Shown here piece by piece: positions 1 to 8,705 of a stretch of DNA of 64,000 nt; positions within the stretch are counted from its first letter, which is position 1; each line of letters opens with the position of its first letter. The DNA comes from Variovorax sp. ZS18.2.2. GTDB taxonomy: Bacteria > Pseudomonadota > Gammaproteobacteria > Burkholderiales > Burkholderiaceae_C. A program made the position numbers and the translations under genes. The notes beneath the pieces are model-generated. The model saw only the letters and a program-made list of their open reading frames with translations. It did no database searches and had not been told where the DNA came from. Where the stretch lies: the NCBI RefSeq assembly GCF_024701975.1, contig NZ_JANLNM010000003.1, forward strand, positions 434,001 through 498,000. The letters are read 5' to 3'.

Positions 1-200
1 CCCTTGCCACTGCCGACCTTCAGGTTCGCCACGAGCCCGGTGCCGCCGATGCCGGCATGCACCTCCAGGCCCAGCGCCTTCAGCACGCTGGCAACGAAGG
101 CCGAGGTCTTCGCCTCCTCGAAGCCCGTCTCGGGCATCGCATGCAGCTGGCGGCGCCAGCCCGAGAGCTGGTCGCGCAAGGGTTCGTCGGGGAATTTCAT
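1..200 (-). CDS. M20-family amidohydrolase, N-terminal fragment
   Basis: Only the first 66 or so residues are in the window; the gene runs off the left edge. Reading the minus strand from the ATG at 200 gives a protein beginning MKFPDEPLRDQLSGWRRQ and continuing with 'LHAMPETGFEE' and 'GIGGTGLV'. That is the usual opening of M20 metal-dependent amidohydrolases of the hippurate / N-acyl-amino-acid hydrolase type, which cut amide bonds in the cytoplasm. The metal ligands lie beyond the edge, so substrate cannot be judged. It is divergent from the Lrp-type gene at 283, with an 82-base gap, the usual layout of a regulator and its target. The target relation is inference. Confidence 0.75.
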   Translation of the reverse strand, partial: MKFPDEPLRDQLSGWRRQLHAMPETGFEEAKTSAFVASVLKALGLEVHAGIGGTGLVANLKVGSGK

Positions 201-282
201 GACGCGATGCTATTGACAATGCAGCGATACGGGCACGCAAAATCGGGCCCTTCGACGCAACGTTTTTGCGTACACGGCCTGC

Positions 283-759
283 ATGACCTCCTCCCCCCTC
301 GATGCCCTCGACCTTCGCCTGCTGGAGCTGATCCAGGCCAACAGCCGCATGTCGCAAAGCGAACTGGGCGAGCGCGTTCATCTGTCGACGGCCGCCGTGA
401 ACCGGCGGCTCAAGCGCATGCGCGACGACGGCGTGATCCGGCGCTACGGCGCGGTGCTCGCCCCCGCCGCGCTGGGCCATCCGCTGTCCATCGTGGCCGA
501 AGTGGAAGTCGAGAGCGAGCGCATCGACCTGCTCGATGCGATGAAACAGAGTTTCAGGGCGTGCCCGCAGGTGCAGCAGTGCTATTACGTGACGGGCGAA
601 TGGGACTTCATCCTCGTCCTCGTGGTGCAGGACATGGCGCAGTACACCGCGCTGAGCCGGCAGCTTTTCTTCCAGAACAACAACGTGAAGCGCTTTCGCA
701 CGCTGGTCACGATGGACCCGGTGAAGGTCAGCCTGGATGTGCCGGTGCGGCCGGCATAG
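283..759 (+). CDS. Lrp/AsnC-family transcriptional regulator
   Basis: This is a 158-residue protein of normal Lrp length. The N-terminal winged helix-turn-helix (about residues 8-65) opens with 'LDALDLRLLELIQANSRMSQ' and has a recognition-helix region 'STAAVNRRLKRMRDDGVI'. The rest is a RAM effector-binding domain with 'CPQVQQCYYVTGEWDF', where members of the family bind amino acids. It is divergent from the amidohydrolase at the left edge, so control of that gene in response to an amino acid or N-acyl amino acid is plausible but not shown. It converges on yceH, with about 14 bases between the stops. Confidence 0.9.
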   Translation: MTSSPLDALDLRLLELIQANSRMSQSELGERVHLSTAAVNRRLKRMRDDGVIRRYGAVLAPAALGHPLSIVAEVEVESERIDLLDAMKQSFRACPQVQQCYYVTGEWDFILVLVVQDMAQYTALSRQLFFQNNNVKRFRTLVTMDPVKVSLDVPVRPA

Positions 760-773
760 GGGCTACGGCGTCG

Positions 774-1460
774 TCACTGCGCGTCGGAAATCCCGAGCTC
801 CGAGCACACCCGTCCCACCAGCGCCTTCAGCGATGCCAGCTCGGCTTCAAGCCGCGCCACATTGGCCTTCAAAGCCGCGACTTCGCCCAGCGATGCGTCG
901 TGCGATGCATACGCCCCGTCGCCCGAGGCGCCGGCCGGCCCCGCGACTTCCTCCGCAGGCTGGCCGCTCAGCAGGTGCGCCCAGCGGCTTTCGCGCGCGC
1001 CGGGCAGCCGCGCCAGCTTCACCACCAGCGCGCCGGCCGGTCGCTCCGAAAGCTCGTCGAGAAAGCCTTCGACCGACGAGATGTCCGCGAAGTTGTGCAT
1101 GCGGTCGCAGGCGATGCGCAGTTCGCCGGCCGTCTGCGGCCCGCGCAGCATCAGCACGGTGAGCAGGATCACCGACTGCGAGGGAATGCGCAGCACGCGG
1201 TCGATGTTGTGCTCGTAGCGGAACGCGCGGCCGCCGCTGCTTTCGGCAACGAGGCTGTAGCCCTTGAGGCTGTCGATGGCGGACTGGATCTGCGACTCGG
1301 TGAGTTCGAGCACCGGGTTGCGGCTGGTCTTCTGGTTGCAGCCCGAGACCAGCGAATTGAGCGTGAGCGGATAGCTGTCAGGCACGGTGCGCTGCTTTTC
1401 GGCGAGCACGCCGAGCACGCGGGTTTCGAGAAGGGACAGGATGGGCAGCGGTGTGGACAT
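774..1460 (-). CDS. yceH: YceH family protein (DUF480)
   Basis: The 228-residue product matches the UPF0502/YceH family, whose members have two tandem winged-helix domains and no settled function. The family signature is clear near the start: 'ETRVLGVLAEKQRTVPDSYP' followed by 'LTLNSLVSGCNQKTSRNPV'. A second winged-helix region covers about residues 85-150 ('LTVLMLRGPQTAGELR'). The C-terminus ends in a short heptad-like stretch ('LGEVAALKANVARLEAELAS') that could form a coiled coil. It lies 50 bases downstream of the glycosidase-like gene on the same strand. Family assignment is firm; function is unknown. Confidence 0.88.
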   Translation of the reverse strand: MSTPLPILSLLETRVLGVLAEKQRTVPDSYPLTLNSLVSGCNQKTSRNPVLELTESQIQSAIDSLKGYSLVAESSGGRAFRYEHNIDRVLRIPSQSVILLTVLMLRGPQTAGELRIACDRMHNFADISSVEGFLDELSERPAGALVVKLARLPGARESRWAHLLSGQPAEEVAGPAGASGDGAYASHDASLGEVAALKANVARLEAELASLKALVGRVCSELGISDAQ

Positions 1461-1510
1461 GGCTCAGAGGCAGGATTCGAAAGTGGAAACACAAGGGGCC
1501 GCCGATGGGT

Positions 1511-2224
1511 TCATGGCGACACCACGCCGAGTATCGGCCCCAGTTCGCGCACGAAGTCATTACGCCCCAATGCCTTCGAGTACAGCGCCGAGACGGTGCC
1601 GTCGAGGTACAGGGCGTCGCGGCAACGCAGCACGTCGCGGAAGTACAGCGCGAAATCGTAAAAATTCACCGGCGTCTCGCTCATCACGAAGATCGCCGTG
1701 TGGCCCGTCGCGCAGACGCCATTGCGGATCTTGCGCGAGTCGGAATTCGGAATGAGCGCCGGATGCAAGACGCCATGGCGCAGCAGCAGCGGGCCGGACT
1801 GCGTGGCCAGCTGCACAACGCCGCGCCTGGCGAACGCCGGGTACTCCGAAGACTCGATCACCCGGGGTCCGTCATCGGTGACGAGGAACACGCCGTTCGG
1901 CTTCAGGAAGAAGTTGCCGGCGCCGCTCGCCAGGTTGAGCGGCGCCTCTTCGCGGCCGTCGCGCACGAAAAGCCCGACCGGCGAGAAATCCGCGTGGTAC
2001 ATGCCGGCGTTGACCGCGAAGACGAGTTGCCTGCCGTGCGCCTTCAGCCAGGCATCGAGCCGGTCGAAACGCTTGAACGCGACGCCCGTGTCGTCGTTCA
2101 GGAACAGCGCGAGCTTCTCGGTGCGAAGGTCGACCTTCACCACCGTGTAGCGCGGGTCCGCTGCAACGGATGCGCAGTTCGCGAGGAAGACGGCCAACAG
2201 AAGCAGAAGCTTTCTCATGGCCAC
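1511..2224 (-). CDS. Exported phosphodiester glycosidase family protein (DUF2233/NAGPA-like)
   Basis: The 237-residue protein has a cleavable signal peptide ('MRKLLLLLAVFLANCASVAA'). The 'LANC' stretch could also act as a lipobox, so it is either a periplasmic or a lipid-anchored protein. The body carries the NAGPA-fold blocks 'VFAVNAGMYHADFSPVGL', 'NFFLKPNGVFLV' and 'DALYLDGTVSALY'. Relatives remove N-acetylglucosamine from phosphodiesters, but many bacterial members have no assigned substrate. Two in-frame ATGs six bases apart (2224 and 2218) make the exact start uncertain; the second gives the more typical signal sequence. It begins 16 bases after the isocitrate dehydrogenase stop and is probably co-transcribed with it. 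Confidence 0.8.
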   Translation of the reverse strand: MAMRKLLLLLAVFLANCASVAADPRYTVVKVDLRTEKLALFLNDDTGVAFKRFDRLDAWLKAHGRQLVFAVNAGMYHADFSPVGLFVRDGREEAPLNLASGAGNFFLKPNGVFLVTDDGPRVIESSEYPAFARRGVVQLATQSGPLLLRHGVLHPALIPNSDSRKIRNGVCATGHTAIFVMSETPVNFYDFALYFRDVLRCRDALYLDGTVSALYSKALGRNDFVRELGPILGVVSP

Positions 2225-2240
2225 GCCTTGCGCCGTCGGA

Positions 2241-3272
2241 TCAACCGCCGTTGATGCGGCTGACCAGCGCCTTCGTGAAGGCGGCGGTGTTCGCCGTGCC
2301 GCCCAGGTCGCCGGTGCGCACGTTGTCGATGTTCAGCGTTTGGTCGATGGCCGTGCGCAGGCGCGTGGCCAGCTCGGGCATCTTGGTGTGGTCGAGCATC
2401 ATCGCGGCGGCCAGCAGCAGCGCGGTGGGGTTGGCGATGCCCTTGCCGGCGATGTCGGGCGCCGAGCCGTGCACCGCTTCGAAGATCGCCGCATCGGTGC
2501 CGATGTTGGCGCCGGGCGCCATGCCCAGGCCGCCGACGAGGCCGGCCACGAGGTCCGAGAGGATGTCGCCGAACAGGTTGGTCGTCACCAGCATGTCGAA
2601 CTGCCAGGGGTTGAGCACCAGCTTCATGGCGCAGGCGTCCACGATGATCGAATCGAGCTCGAACTTGCCCTTGTACTTTTCCGCGTAGAGCTGCTCGCCG
2701 GTTTCCAGGAACAGGCCGGTCAGCACCTTCATGATGTTGGCCTTGTGCACCAGCGTGACCTTCTTGCGGCCGGTGGCGATGGCGGTCTCGAACGCGTACT
2801 CGAGCACCCGGCGGCAGCCCTGCCGCGTATTGATGCCGGTGGCCATGCCCACGGCATGCGGGTCGTCGTCGATGCGCACGTAGTGCTCGTGGCCGATGTA
2901 GAGGCCTTCGAGGTTCTCGCGCACGATCATCAAATCGATCTTGTCGAAGCGGCCGCCCGGGATGATGGTGCGCGCGGGGCGCAGGTTGGCGTAGAGCTGG
3001 AATTCTTCTCGCAGCCGCACGTTCGAGGAGCGGTAGCCGCCGCCCGAAGGTGTTTCGAGCGGGCCCTTGAGCGCGAGGCGGGTGGTGCGGATGCTGTCGA
3101 GCGTGGCCTTGGGCAGCGGATCGCCCGAGGCCTTGACGCCGCCGAGGCCGGCGATCTGGGTGTCCCAGGTGAAGGGCGCCTTCAGCGCATCGAGTGCGGC
3201 CAGCGTGGCGTCGACGATTTCGGGGCCGATGCCATCGCCGGGGATGAGGGTTGCGGGAATGGGAGTGGTCAT
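2241..3272 (-). CDS. NAD-type isocitrate dehydrogenase (isopropylmalate dehydrogenase superfamily)
   Basis: The 343-residue enzyme oxidatively decarboxylates isocitrate to 2-oxoglutarate in the TCA cycle. It belongs to the short, mitochondrial-IDH3-like subgroup. Visible blocks are the N-terminal 'LIPGDGIGPEIVDA', the substrate loop region 'LMIVRENLEGLYIGHEHY', the metal-site helix 'DSIIVDACAMKLV' and 'DLVAGLVGGLGMAPGANIG', then the cofactor-loop segment 'EAVHGSAPDIAGKG'. I use the ATG at 3272, giving MTTPIPATLIPGDG, because this matches the family start; a 28-residue in-frame extension looks like leader sequence. Tartrate and homoisocitrate dehydrogenases share the fold, so substrate is not fully certain. 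Confidence 0.85.
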   Translation of the reverse strand: MTTPIPATLIPGDGIGPEIVDATLAALDALKAPFTWDTQIAGLGGVKASGDPLPKATLDSIRTTRLALKGPLETPSGGGYRSSNVRLREEFQLYANLRPARTIIPGGRFDKIDLMIVRENLEGLYIGHEHYVRIDDDPHAVGMATGINTRQGCRRVLEYAFETAIATGRKKVTLVHKANIMKVLTGLFLETGEQLYAEKYKGKFELDSIIVDACAMKLVLNPWQFDMLVTTNLFGDILSDLVAGLVGGLGMAPGANIGTDAAIFEAVHGSAPDIAGKGIANPTALLLAAAMMLDHTKMPELATRLRTAIDQTLNIDNVRTGDLGGTANTAAFTKALVSRINGG

Positions 3273-3365
3273 CGGCTGCGGCTCGCTTTCTGGCGTTCTG
3301 TATCGGGGGTCGAAGCATACGTCGCGCGCGAGACACCCCGCGGATTCATGGGTCACTGGGGCGGG

Positions 3366-4004
3366 TCACGCGTGGCCGGGCAGCTCCTGGTCGAGCAGCG
3401 AGGCGCGGCCGACGACATGGCCGGGCCGCAGCAATGCGCCGGGCGCAATCACCGCGTTGGCCCCGATGCGCGCGCCATCGCCGACGAGCGCGCCGAACTT
3501 CTCGCAGCCCGTGGGCTGCAGCGCCCCGCCCTCGCCGCTGCGCACGAAGATTTCCTTGGCGGCGCGCTCATTGCGGTGGTTGCAGACGATGCTGCCGGCT
3601 TCCATGTTGACGCCCGCGCCAATCACCGAATCACCGACGAAATTGAAGTGCGCCAGCGCCGTGCCTGCAAAGACGAACGAAGACTTGAGCTCGGTGCCCG
3701 GGCCGATGGTGCAGCGCGCATCGACCCAGTTGCCGCCGCGCAGGTAGGCGCCCGCGGCCACGAAGCTGTCGGCGCCGAGGATCAGGGGACCCTTGAGCAC
3801 CGCGCCGGCCTCGACCCTGGCGCCGCGGTGGATGGCGATGTCACCCTCGATGGTGTACGCCCCGACCGGCAGTTCCGCCAGCAGCCGGCGCACGATTTCC
3901 GGAGCCTGCTTCGTCAACTCCCAGGGCATCGAGGCGCTCCATCGTGCGAGGGGAGACGCGGCGAATCCGGCGATGTACGAGGGGAGGTCGATGGCGTGCG
4001 GCAT
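3366..4004 (-). CDS. Left-handed beta-helix acyl/nucleotidyl-transferase-like protein
   Basis: The 212-residue protein is mostly hexapeptide repeat, seen as runs such as 'IEGDIAIHRGARVEAGAVL' and 'GALVGDGARIGANAVIAPGA'. This builds the left-handed parallel beta-helix of LpxA and the C-terminal half of GlmU. A loop with 'SIVCNHRNERAAKEIF' interrupts the helix where GlmU-type enzymes place their acceptor site. There is no N-terminal uridyltransferase domain, so it is a stand-alone transferase-like protein. It points away from metG at 4106. The substrate cannot be inferred from the neighbours. Confidence 0.75.
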   Translation of the reverse strand: MPHAIDLPSYIAGFAASPLARWSASMPWELTKQAPEIVRRLLAELPVGAYTIEGDIAIHRGARVEAGAVLKGPLILGADSFVAAGAYLRGGNWVDARCTIGPGTELKSSFVFAGTALAHFNFVGDSVIGAGVNMEAGSIVCNHRNERAAKEIFVRSGEGGALQPTGCEKFGALVGDGARIGANAVIAPGALLRPGHVVGRASLLDQELPGHA

Positions 4005-4105
4005 GGGGCGATGCTGCCATCAAACACCGGGACGGGCGCGGGACGGACGCGGCCACCTAAAATGCCCGGTTCCCCGTCCGCCACTCCCCGAAAGCGCCCT
4101 CCCCG

Positions 4106-6202
4106 ATGTCCGCCCCGCGCAAGCTCTTCGTCACCACCGCCCTGCCGTATGCCAACGGCAAGTTCCACATCGGCCACATGATGGAGTACATCCAGGCCGA
4201 CATCTGGGTGCGGAACCAGCGAATGAACGGCGCCGAGGTCAACTTCGTCTGTGCCGACGACGCGCACGGCGCGGCCATCACCATCGCGGCCGACAAGGCC
4301 GGCGTGACGCCGCAGGCCTTCGTGGCCGAGATCGCGGCGGGCCGCAAGCCCTACCTCGACGGCTACTACATCTCGTTCGACAACTGGCACTCGACCGACG
4401 CGCCCGAGAACCACCAGCTCGCGCAGGACATCTACCGCGACCTGCGCGCCAACGGCCTCATCGAGACCAAGAGCGTCGAGCAGTTCTACGACCCCGAAAA
4501 GGGCATGTTCCTGGCCGACCGCTTCATCAAGGGCGAGTGCCCGAACTGCCATTCGAAGGACCAGTACGGCGACAACTGCGAGGTGTGCGGCGCCGTGTAC
4601 GCGCCCACCGAGCTGATCAACCCCTACTCGGCCCTCTCGGGCGCCAAGCCCGAGCTGCGCAGCTCGGAGCACTTCTTCTTCAAGCTCTCGGACCCGCGCT
4701 GCGAGGCCTACCTGAAGGAATGGACCGCCGCCCCCGGTCACGTGCAGTCCGAGGTGCAGAACAAGATCCGCGAATGGCTCTACAAGGACGACGAAGGCAA
4801 GGGTGGCCTGGGCGACTGGGACATCAGCCGCGATGCGCCCTACTTCGGCATCGAGATCCCCGATGCGCCAGGCAAGTACTTCTACGTGTGGCTCGACGCG
4901 CCTGTGGGCTACCTCGCGTCGCTCAAGAACCTGCTGGACAAGCGCTGCATCGAACTGGGCGGCGACGGCATCTCGTACACCGAGTACATGGCCGACCCGG
5001 ACCTGGAGCAGGTGCACTTCATCGGCAAGGACATCATCACCTTCCACACCCTCTTCTGGCCCGCGATGCTGCACTTCAGCGGCCGCAAGGCGCCCGACGC
5101 GGTGTACGTGCACGGCCACCTCACGGTCAGCGGCGAGAAGATGAGCAAGAGCCGCGGCACCGGCATCGATCCGCTGAAGTACCTCTCGATCGGCCTGGAC
5201 CCCGAATGGCTGCGCTACTACATCGCCGCCAAGCTCAATGGCCGGAACGAAGACATCGACTTCAACCCCGAGGACTTCGTCGCGCGTGTCAACAGCGACC
5301 TCGTGGGCAAGTACATCAACATCGCGAGCCGCGCGGCGGGCTTCATCGGCAAGCGCTTCGGCGGCAAGCTGGGCGAGGTGTCGGCCGATGGCGACGCGCT
5401 GCTGTTCGCGCTGCGCGAGGCGGCCGGCCAGATCCATTCGCTCTACGACGGCCGCGACTACGCCCGTGCGCTGCGCGAAGTGATGGCGCTGGCCGACAAG
5501 GTGAACGAGTACGTCGACCAGAACAAGCCCTGGGAACTGGCCAAGAAGGAAGGCGCCGAGGCGCGCCTGCACGACGTGTGCACGGTGTGCATCGAGGCCT
5601 TCCGCCTGCTCACGCTGTACCTGAAGCCGGTGCTGCCGGCGCTCGCCGTGAATGTCGAGGCTTTCCTAAGGATCAAGCCACTGGTCTGGCCGGATGCCGC
5701 GCAGCCGCTGCCCGTGGGCCACGCGATCGGCGATTACAAGCACCTGATGCAGCGAGCCGATGCCAAGGTGGTCGACAAACTGTTCGACGCGCCCGAACCG
5801 GTGGCCGCCGCTGCCGTGGAAGCCGCGACGGATGCGCTGCCCGGCGGCGAAGCCATCGCACCCACGATCACCATCGACGACTTCGTGAAGATCGACCTGC
5901 GCATCGCCAAGATCGTGGCCTGCGAGAAGGTCGAGGGCTCGACCAAGCTGCTGCGCCTGACGCTCGACGCGGGCGAAGGCAAGACCCGCAACGTCTTCAG
6001 CGGCATCGCCTCGGCCTACCAGCCCGAGCAGCTCGTGGGCAAGCTCACGGTGCTGGTCGCGAACCTCGCGCCGCGCAAGATGAAGTTCGGCATCAGCGAA
6101 GGCATGGTGCTGGCCGCAAGCCACGGCGACGAAAAAGCCAACCCGGGCATCCATGTGCTCGAACCGTGGCCGGGCGCAACGCCGGGCATGCGGGTTCGCT
6201 GA
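4106..6202 (+). CDS. metG: Methionyl-tRNA synthetase
   Basis: The 698-residue enzyme charges tRNA-Met with methionine. The class I signatures are present: 'HIGH' at residues 21-24 and 'KMSKS' near residue 346. A Cys-rich zinc knuckle ('[20 protein letters not shown]') lies in the connecting domain. The C-terminal 100 or so residues ('[17 protein letters not shown]', '[19 protein letters not shown]') form the EMAP/Trbp111-like tRNA-binding and dimerisation domain found in long bacterial MetRS. A 'TAAAAT' box at 4058-4063 lies at a suitable distance upstream to be the -10 element. It ends 7 bases before the stop of the convergent GntR gene. Confidence 0.97.
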   Translation: MSAPRKLFVTTALPYANGKFHIGHMMEYIQADIWVRNQRMNGAEVNFVCADDAHGAAITIAADKAGVTPQAFVAEIAAGRKPYLDGYYISFDNWHSTDAPENHQLAQDIYRDLRANGLIETKSVEQFYDPEKGMFLADRFIKGECPNCHSKDQYGDNCEVCGAVYAPTELINPYSALSGAKPELRSSEHFFFKLSDPRCEAYLKEWTAAPGHVQSEVQNKIREWLYKDDEGKGGLGDWDISRDAPYFGIEIPDAPGKYFYVWLDAPVGYLASLKNLLDKRCIELGGDGISYTEYMADPDLEQVHFIGKDIITFHTLFWPAMLHFSGRKAPDAVYVHGHLTVSGEKMSKSRGTGIDPLKYLSIGLDPEWLRYYIAAKLNGRNEDIDFNPEDFVARVNSDLVGKYINIASRAAGFIGKRFGGKLGEVSADGDALLFALREAAGQIHSLYDGRDYARALREVMALADKVNEYVDQNKPWELAKKEGAEARLHDVCTVCIEAFRLLTLYLKPVLPALAVNVEAFLRIKPLVWPDAAQPLPVGHAIGDYKHLMQRADAKVVDKLFDAPEPVAAAAVEAATDALPGGEAIAPTITIDDFVKIDLRIAKIVACEKVEGSTKLLRLTLDAGEGKTRNVFSGIASAYQPEQLVGKLTVLVANLAPRKMKFGISEGMVLAASHGDEKANPGIHVLEPWPGATPGMRVR

Positions 6203-6209
6203 CGAAAAA

Positions 6210-6881
6210 CTAGCCGAACCTGTTGTTCAGCACGAGGTCGGCAAACACCTTGCCGCCGACCGATATGTGGTCGCGCATCGCCTCCGCGGCGTTGTCGGCG
6301 TGGCCCTTGAGGATCCACTCCACCACCCGCTCGTGCTCCCGCTGTGAGGCGGCGAGCCGGCCGGGCTTCTCGAACATCCGCCCCCGGTAGGCCGCGATGC
6401 GCAGGCGCACCGTCTGCGCCTGCTCGACGATGAACGGATTGCCGCTCGCGCGGTAGATCACATCGTGCAGCGCGGCGTTGGCGCGCTGGTAGCCCTCGGC
6501 GTCGTCGGCCTCCGCCATGGCGGCCGTGCCGTCGAGCGCGAGTTGCAGTTCACCCCGCAGCGCCGGCCCGATGCGCAAGGCGGCCAGCCGCGCCAGCACC
6601 CCTTCGAGTTCGCCGAGCGCTTCCATCATCGCGACCAGTTCGTTCGCCCGCAGTTGGCGCACGTAGATGCCGGTGCGCGGAACGATCTCGACCAAGCCCC
6701 GTGCGCTGAGCAGCAGCAGCGCCTCGCGCACCGGCGTGCGCGAGGTGTTGAAGCTCAGGGCCAGCGCCTTTTCGTCGATGGGCATGCCGGGGGACAGCGT
6801 GCCTTCCAGGATGTCGTGTTCGAGGCGGCTGCGGATCTGGTCCTGCAGGCTGCTGGTGTCGAGGGTTTTCGCGGGTTGCAT
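6210..6881 (-). CDS. GntR-family regulator, FadR subfamily (FCD domain)
   Basis: The 223-residue regulator has an N-terminal winged helix with the GntR pattern 'LEHDILEGTLSPGMPIDEKA' and 'NTSRTPVREALLLLSARGLV'. An all-helical FCD effector domain follows (about residues 85-215), with candidate metal ligands in 'ALHDVIYRASGNPF', 'REHERVVEWIL' and 'MRDHISVGG'. FCD regulators usually bind carboxylic acids. It is divergent from the crotonase-fold gene at 6940 across a short AT-rich gap, so it most likely represses that three-gene unit and is relieved by the substrate or a CoA-pathway intermediate. The regulatory link is inference from position. Confidence 0.9.
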   Translation of the reverse strand: MQPAKTLDTSSLQDQIRSRLEHDILEGTLSPGMPIDEKALALSFNTSRTPVREALLLLSARGLVEIVPRTGIYVRQLRANELVAMMEALGELEGVLARLAALRIGPALRGELQLALDGTAAMAEADDAEGYQRANAALHDVIYRASGNPFIVEQAQTVRLRIAAYRGRMFEKPGRLAASQREHERVVEWILKGHADNAAEAMRDHISVGGKVFADLVLNNRFG

Positions 6882-6939
6882 GGGAATCTGGATATTAGCT
6901 AACCTTACAGATATATCAATTCATCTATTTGGTACATCA
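6882..6939. promoter_or_regulatory. Divergent promoter/operator region between GntR regulator and catabolic genes
   Basis: This 58-base gap is strikingly AT-rich for this genome. It contains the 8-base palindrome TTAGCTAA (6895-6902) and the 9-mer GATATATCA (6910-6918). The same 9-mer occurs again inside the crotonase-fold coding sequence at 7126-7134. Either or both may be binding sites for the adjacent GntR protein. No clear ribosome-binding site precedes the ATG at 6940. Confidence 0.45.
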
Positions 6940-7695
6940 ATGCTTCCATCCCTAGAGATCGACGGCCGCGTCGCCTACGTGACGCTGCGCCGCCCCAGCG
7001 TCGCCAACAAGTTGACGCCGGAGGATCTGCCCGAGCTCGTTCGCCACGTAGAGACAGTGAATCGCTCGACCGAGGTGCTCGTGCTGGTCCTGCGTTCCGA
7101 AGGCAAGTACTTTTGCAGCGGCTACGATATATCAGAGGTGGCCACCAGCAGCCAGGCGGAGGGCAGCAGCTTCGGCGACATGGTCGATGCGCTGGAAAAC
7201 TGCCGCGCCGTGACCATCGCCGCGGTGCATGGCGGCGTCTTCGGCGGCGCCACCGACCTGGTGCTGGCCTGCGACTTCCGCGTGGGCGTGCGCGGCGCCG
7301 AGATGTTCATGCCCGCCGCCCGGCTCGGCCTGCACTACTACCAGAGCGGCATGGAGCGCTACGTGTCGCGGCTCGGGATCGACACGGCCAAGCGGCTCTT
7401 CCTGACCGCCGAGAAGCTCAACGGCCCCGCGATGCGCGACTGCGGATTCCTCACGCAACTGGTCGATGACGCGCCGGCGCTCGACGCCGAAGTGCTGCGC
7501 CTTCGCACCACGCTCGCCGGCATGGCGCCGCTCGCGCTGCTCGGCATGAAGAAGCACCTGAACCAGATCGCGCGCGGCACCGCCGATGCCGCTTCGATCC
7601 TGCGCGAGGTGCAGCGCACCGTCGCTTCCGAAGACCTGGCCGAAGGCGGCCGCGCCTGGCGCGAGAAGCGCCCGCCGGTCTTCAAGGGCCGCTGA
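6940..7695 (+). CDS. Crotonase-fold protein (enoyl-CoA hydratase/isomerase family), atypical active site
   Basis: The 251-residue protein starts at the ATG at 6940 (MLPSLEIDGRVAYVTLRRP); a longer in-frame reading overlaps the GntR gene and is unlikely. The crotonase oxyanion-hole segments 'FCSGYDISEVA' and 'AAVHGGVFGGATDLVLACDF' are present. In classical enoyl-CoA hydratase two glutamates do the chemistry; here the first position reads Asp (D106, in 'GGATD') and the second reads Ala (A126, in 'MPAARLGL'). It is therefore probably an isomerase, hydrolase or lyase of the superfamily and not a simple hydratase. It is first in a unit with the Bug binding protein and the CoA-transferase. Confidence 0.8.
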   Translation: MLPSLEIDGRVAYVTLRRPSVANKLTPEDLPELVRHVETVNRSTEVLVLVLRSEGKYFCSGYDISEVATSSQAEGSSFGDMVDALENCRAVTIAAVHGGVFGGATDLVLACDFRVGVRGAEMFMPAARLGLHYYQSGMERYVSRLGIDTAKRLFLTAEKLNGPAMRDCGFLTQLVDDAPALDAEVLRLRTTLAGMAPLALLGMKKHLNQIARGTADAASILREVQRTVASEDLAEGGRAWREKRPPVFKGR

Positions 7696-7733
7696 GCGCG
7701 GCCTCCCCTTCGACCCGACACAGGAGACAACAA

Positions 7734-8705
7734 GTGAACAAGCTTCGAACCATTTCTTTTGCAGTGACCGCCCTGCTCGCCTCGGCCGGCGCCTTTGCAG
7801 ACACCTACCCCTCGCGCCCGATCACGCTGGTGGTCGGTTTCCCCGCTGGTGGCGGCGCCGACACGGTGGCACGCATCGTGAGCGACAAGCTCGCCAAGAT
7901 CCTCGGGCAGCCCATCGTCATCGACAACAAGCCCGGCGCGGGCACCACCATCGCATCGGACCAGGTCGCGCGCGCGGCGCCCGACGGCTACACGCTGCTG
8001 CTGGGCAGCGGCAATCTCTACGGCAGCGACAAGCTGCTCTACAAGGCCGTGAAGTACGACGGGGCGAAGAGCTTCGTGCCGATCTCGCGCTGGAGCTCCG
8101 CGCCGATGCTGCTCGCGGTCAACAAGGACGTGAGCGCGAAGACCGTGCAGGCGCTGATCGCCGAAGCGCGGCAGAACCCCGGCAAGCTCGCGTATTCGTC
8201 GTCGGGCACCGGCGTGGTGACGCACCTGGCGGGCCTGTCGTTCGAAAAAGCGGCCGGCGTAACCATGCTCCACGTGCCGTACAAGGGCGGCGCCCCCTCG
8301 ATCCAGGCGGTTGCCGCCGGCGACGTGCAACTGACCTTCGGCACGCCGCCCTCGGTGCTGCCGATGGCGCAGGGCCAGAAGCTGCGCGTGCTGGCCGTCA
8401 CCTCGGGCCAGCGCTCGCCGCTCTTTCCCGATGTGCCGAGCGTCGCCGAGGCCGGTGTGAAGGGTTACGACTACACCTTCTGGTTCGGCCTCTTCGCACC
8501 CGCGGGCCTGCCGCCTGAGATGGCGCAGAAGCTCTTCGATGCGAGCGTGGCGGCGCTCAACGATCCCGACGTGAAGGCGCGGCTGGAGAAGTCGGGCAAC
8601 GAGTCGGCGCCCTCGAAGTCGCTCGCCGAATTCCGCACCTGGGCACTGGCCGAAGGCGCGAAGGCGAAGGAACTCACCGAGCGCTCCGGCGCGACCGTCG
8701 AATGA
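7734..8705 (+). CDS. Bug-family (TctC-like) periplasmic solute-binding protein
   Basis: The 323-residue protein starts with GTG at 7734 behind an 'AGGAGA' ribosome site, and has a signal peptide ending near 'ASAGAFA'. Family blocks are 'YPSRPITLVVGFPAGGGAD', 'VIDNKPGAGTTIASDQVA' and 'VPYKGGAPSIQAVAAGDV'. Bug proteins bind carboxylates and other small acids in the periplasm and are greatly expanded in Burkholderiales. Most, like this one, have no TctA/TctB membrane genes next to them, so uptake would depend on a transporter encoded elsewhere or the protein may act as a sensor. Its stop overlaps the CoA-transferase start by 4 bases (ATGA), which suggests translational coupling. Confidence 0.92.
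   Translation: MNKLRTISFAVTALLASAGAFADTYPSRPITLVVGFPAGGGADTVARIVSDKLAKILGQPIVIDNKPGAGTTIASDQVARAAPDGYTLLLGSGNLYGSDKLLYKAVKYDGAKSFVPISRWSSAPMLLAVNKDVSAKTVQALIAEARQNPGKLAYSSSGTGVVTHLAGLSFEKAAGVTMLHVPYKGGAPSIQAVAAGDVQLTFGTPPSVLPMAQGQKLRVLAVTSGQRSPLFPDVPSVAEAGVKGYDYTFWFGLFAPAGLPPEMAQKLFDASVAALNDPDVKARLEKSGNESAPSKSLAEFRTWALAEGAKAKELTERSGATVE

Noticed and set aside
57..1661. A 534-codon plus-strand frame across the Lrp gene and yceH
   Set aside because: It overlaps two recognised families in other frames and shows no conserved motif.
2217..4181. A 654-codon plus-strand frame opposite the isocitrate dehydrogenase and beta-helix genes
   Set aside because: Antisense shadow; composition typical of reverse-strand translation of GC-rich genes.
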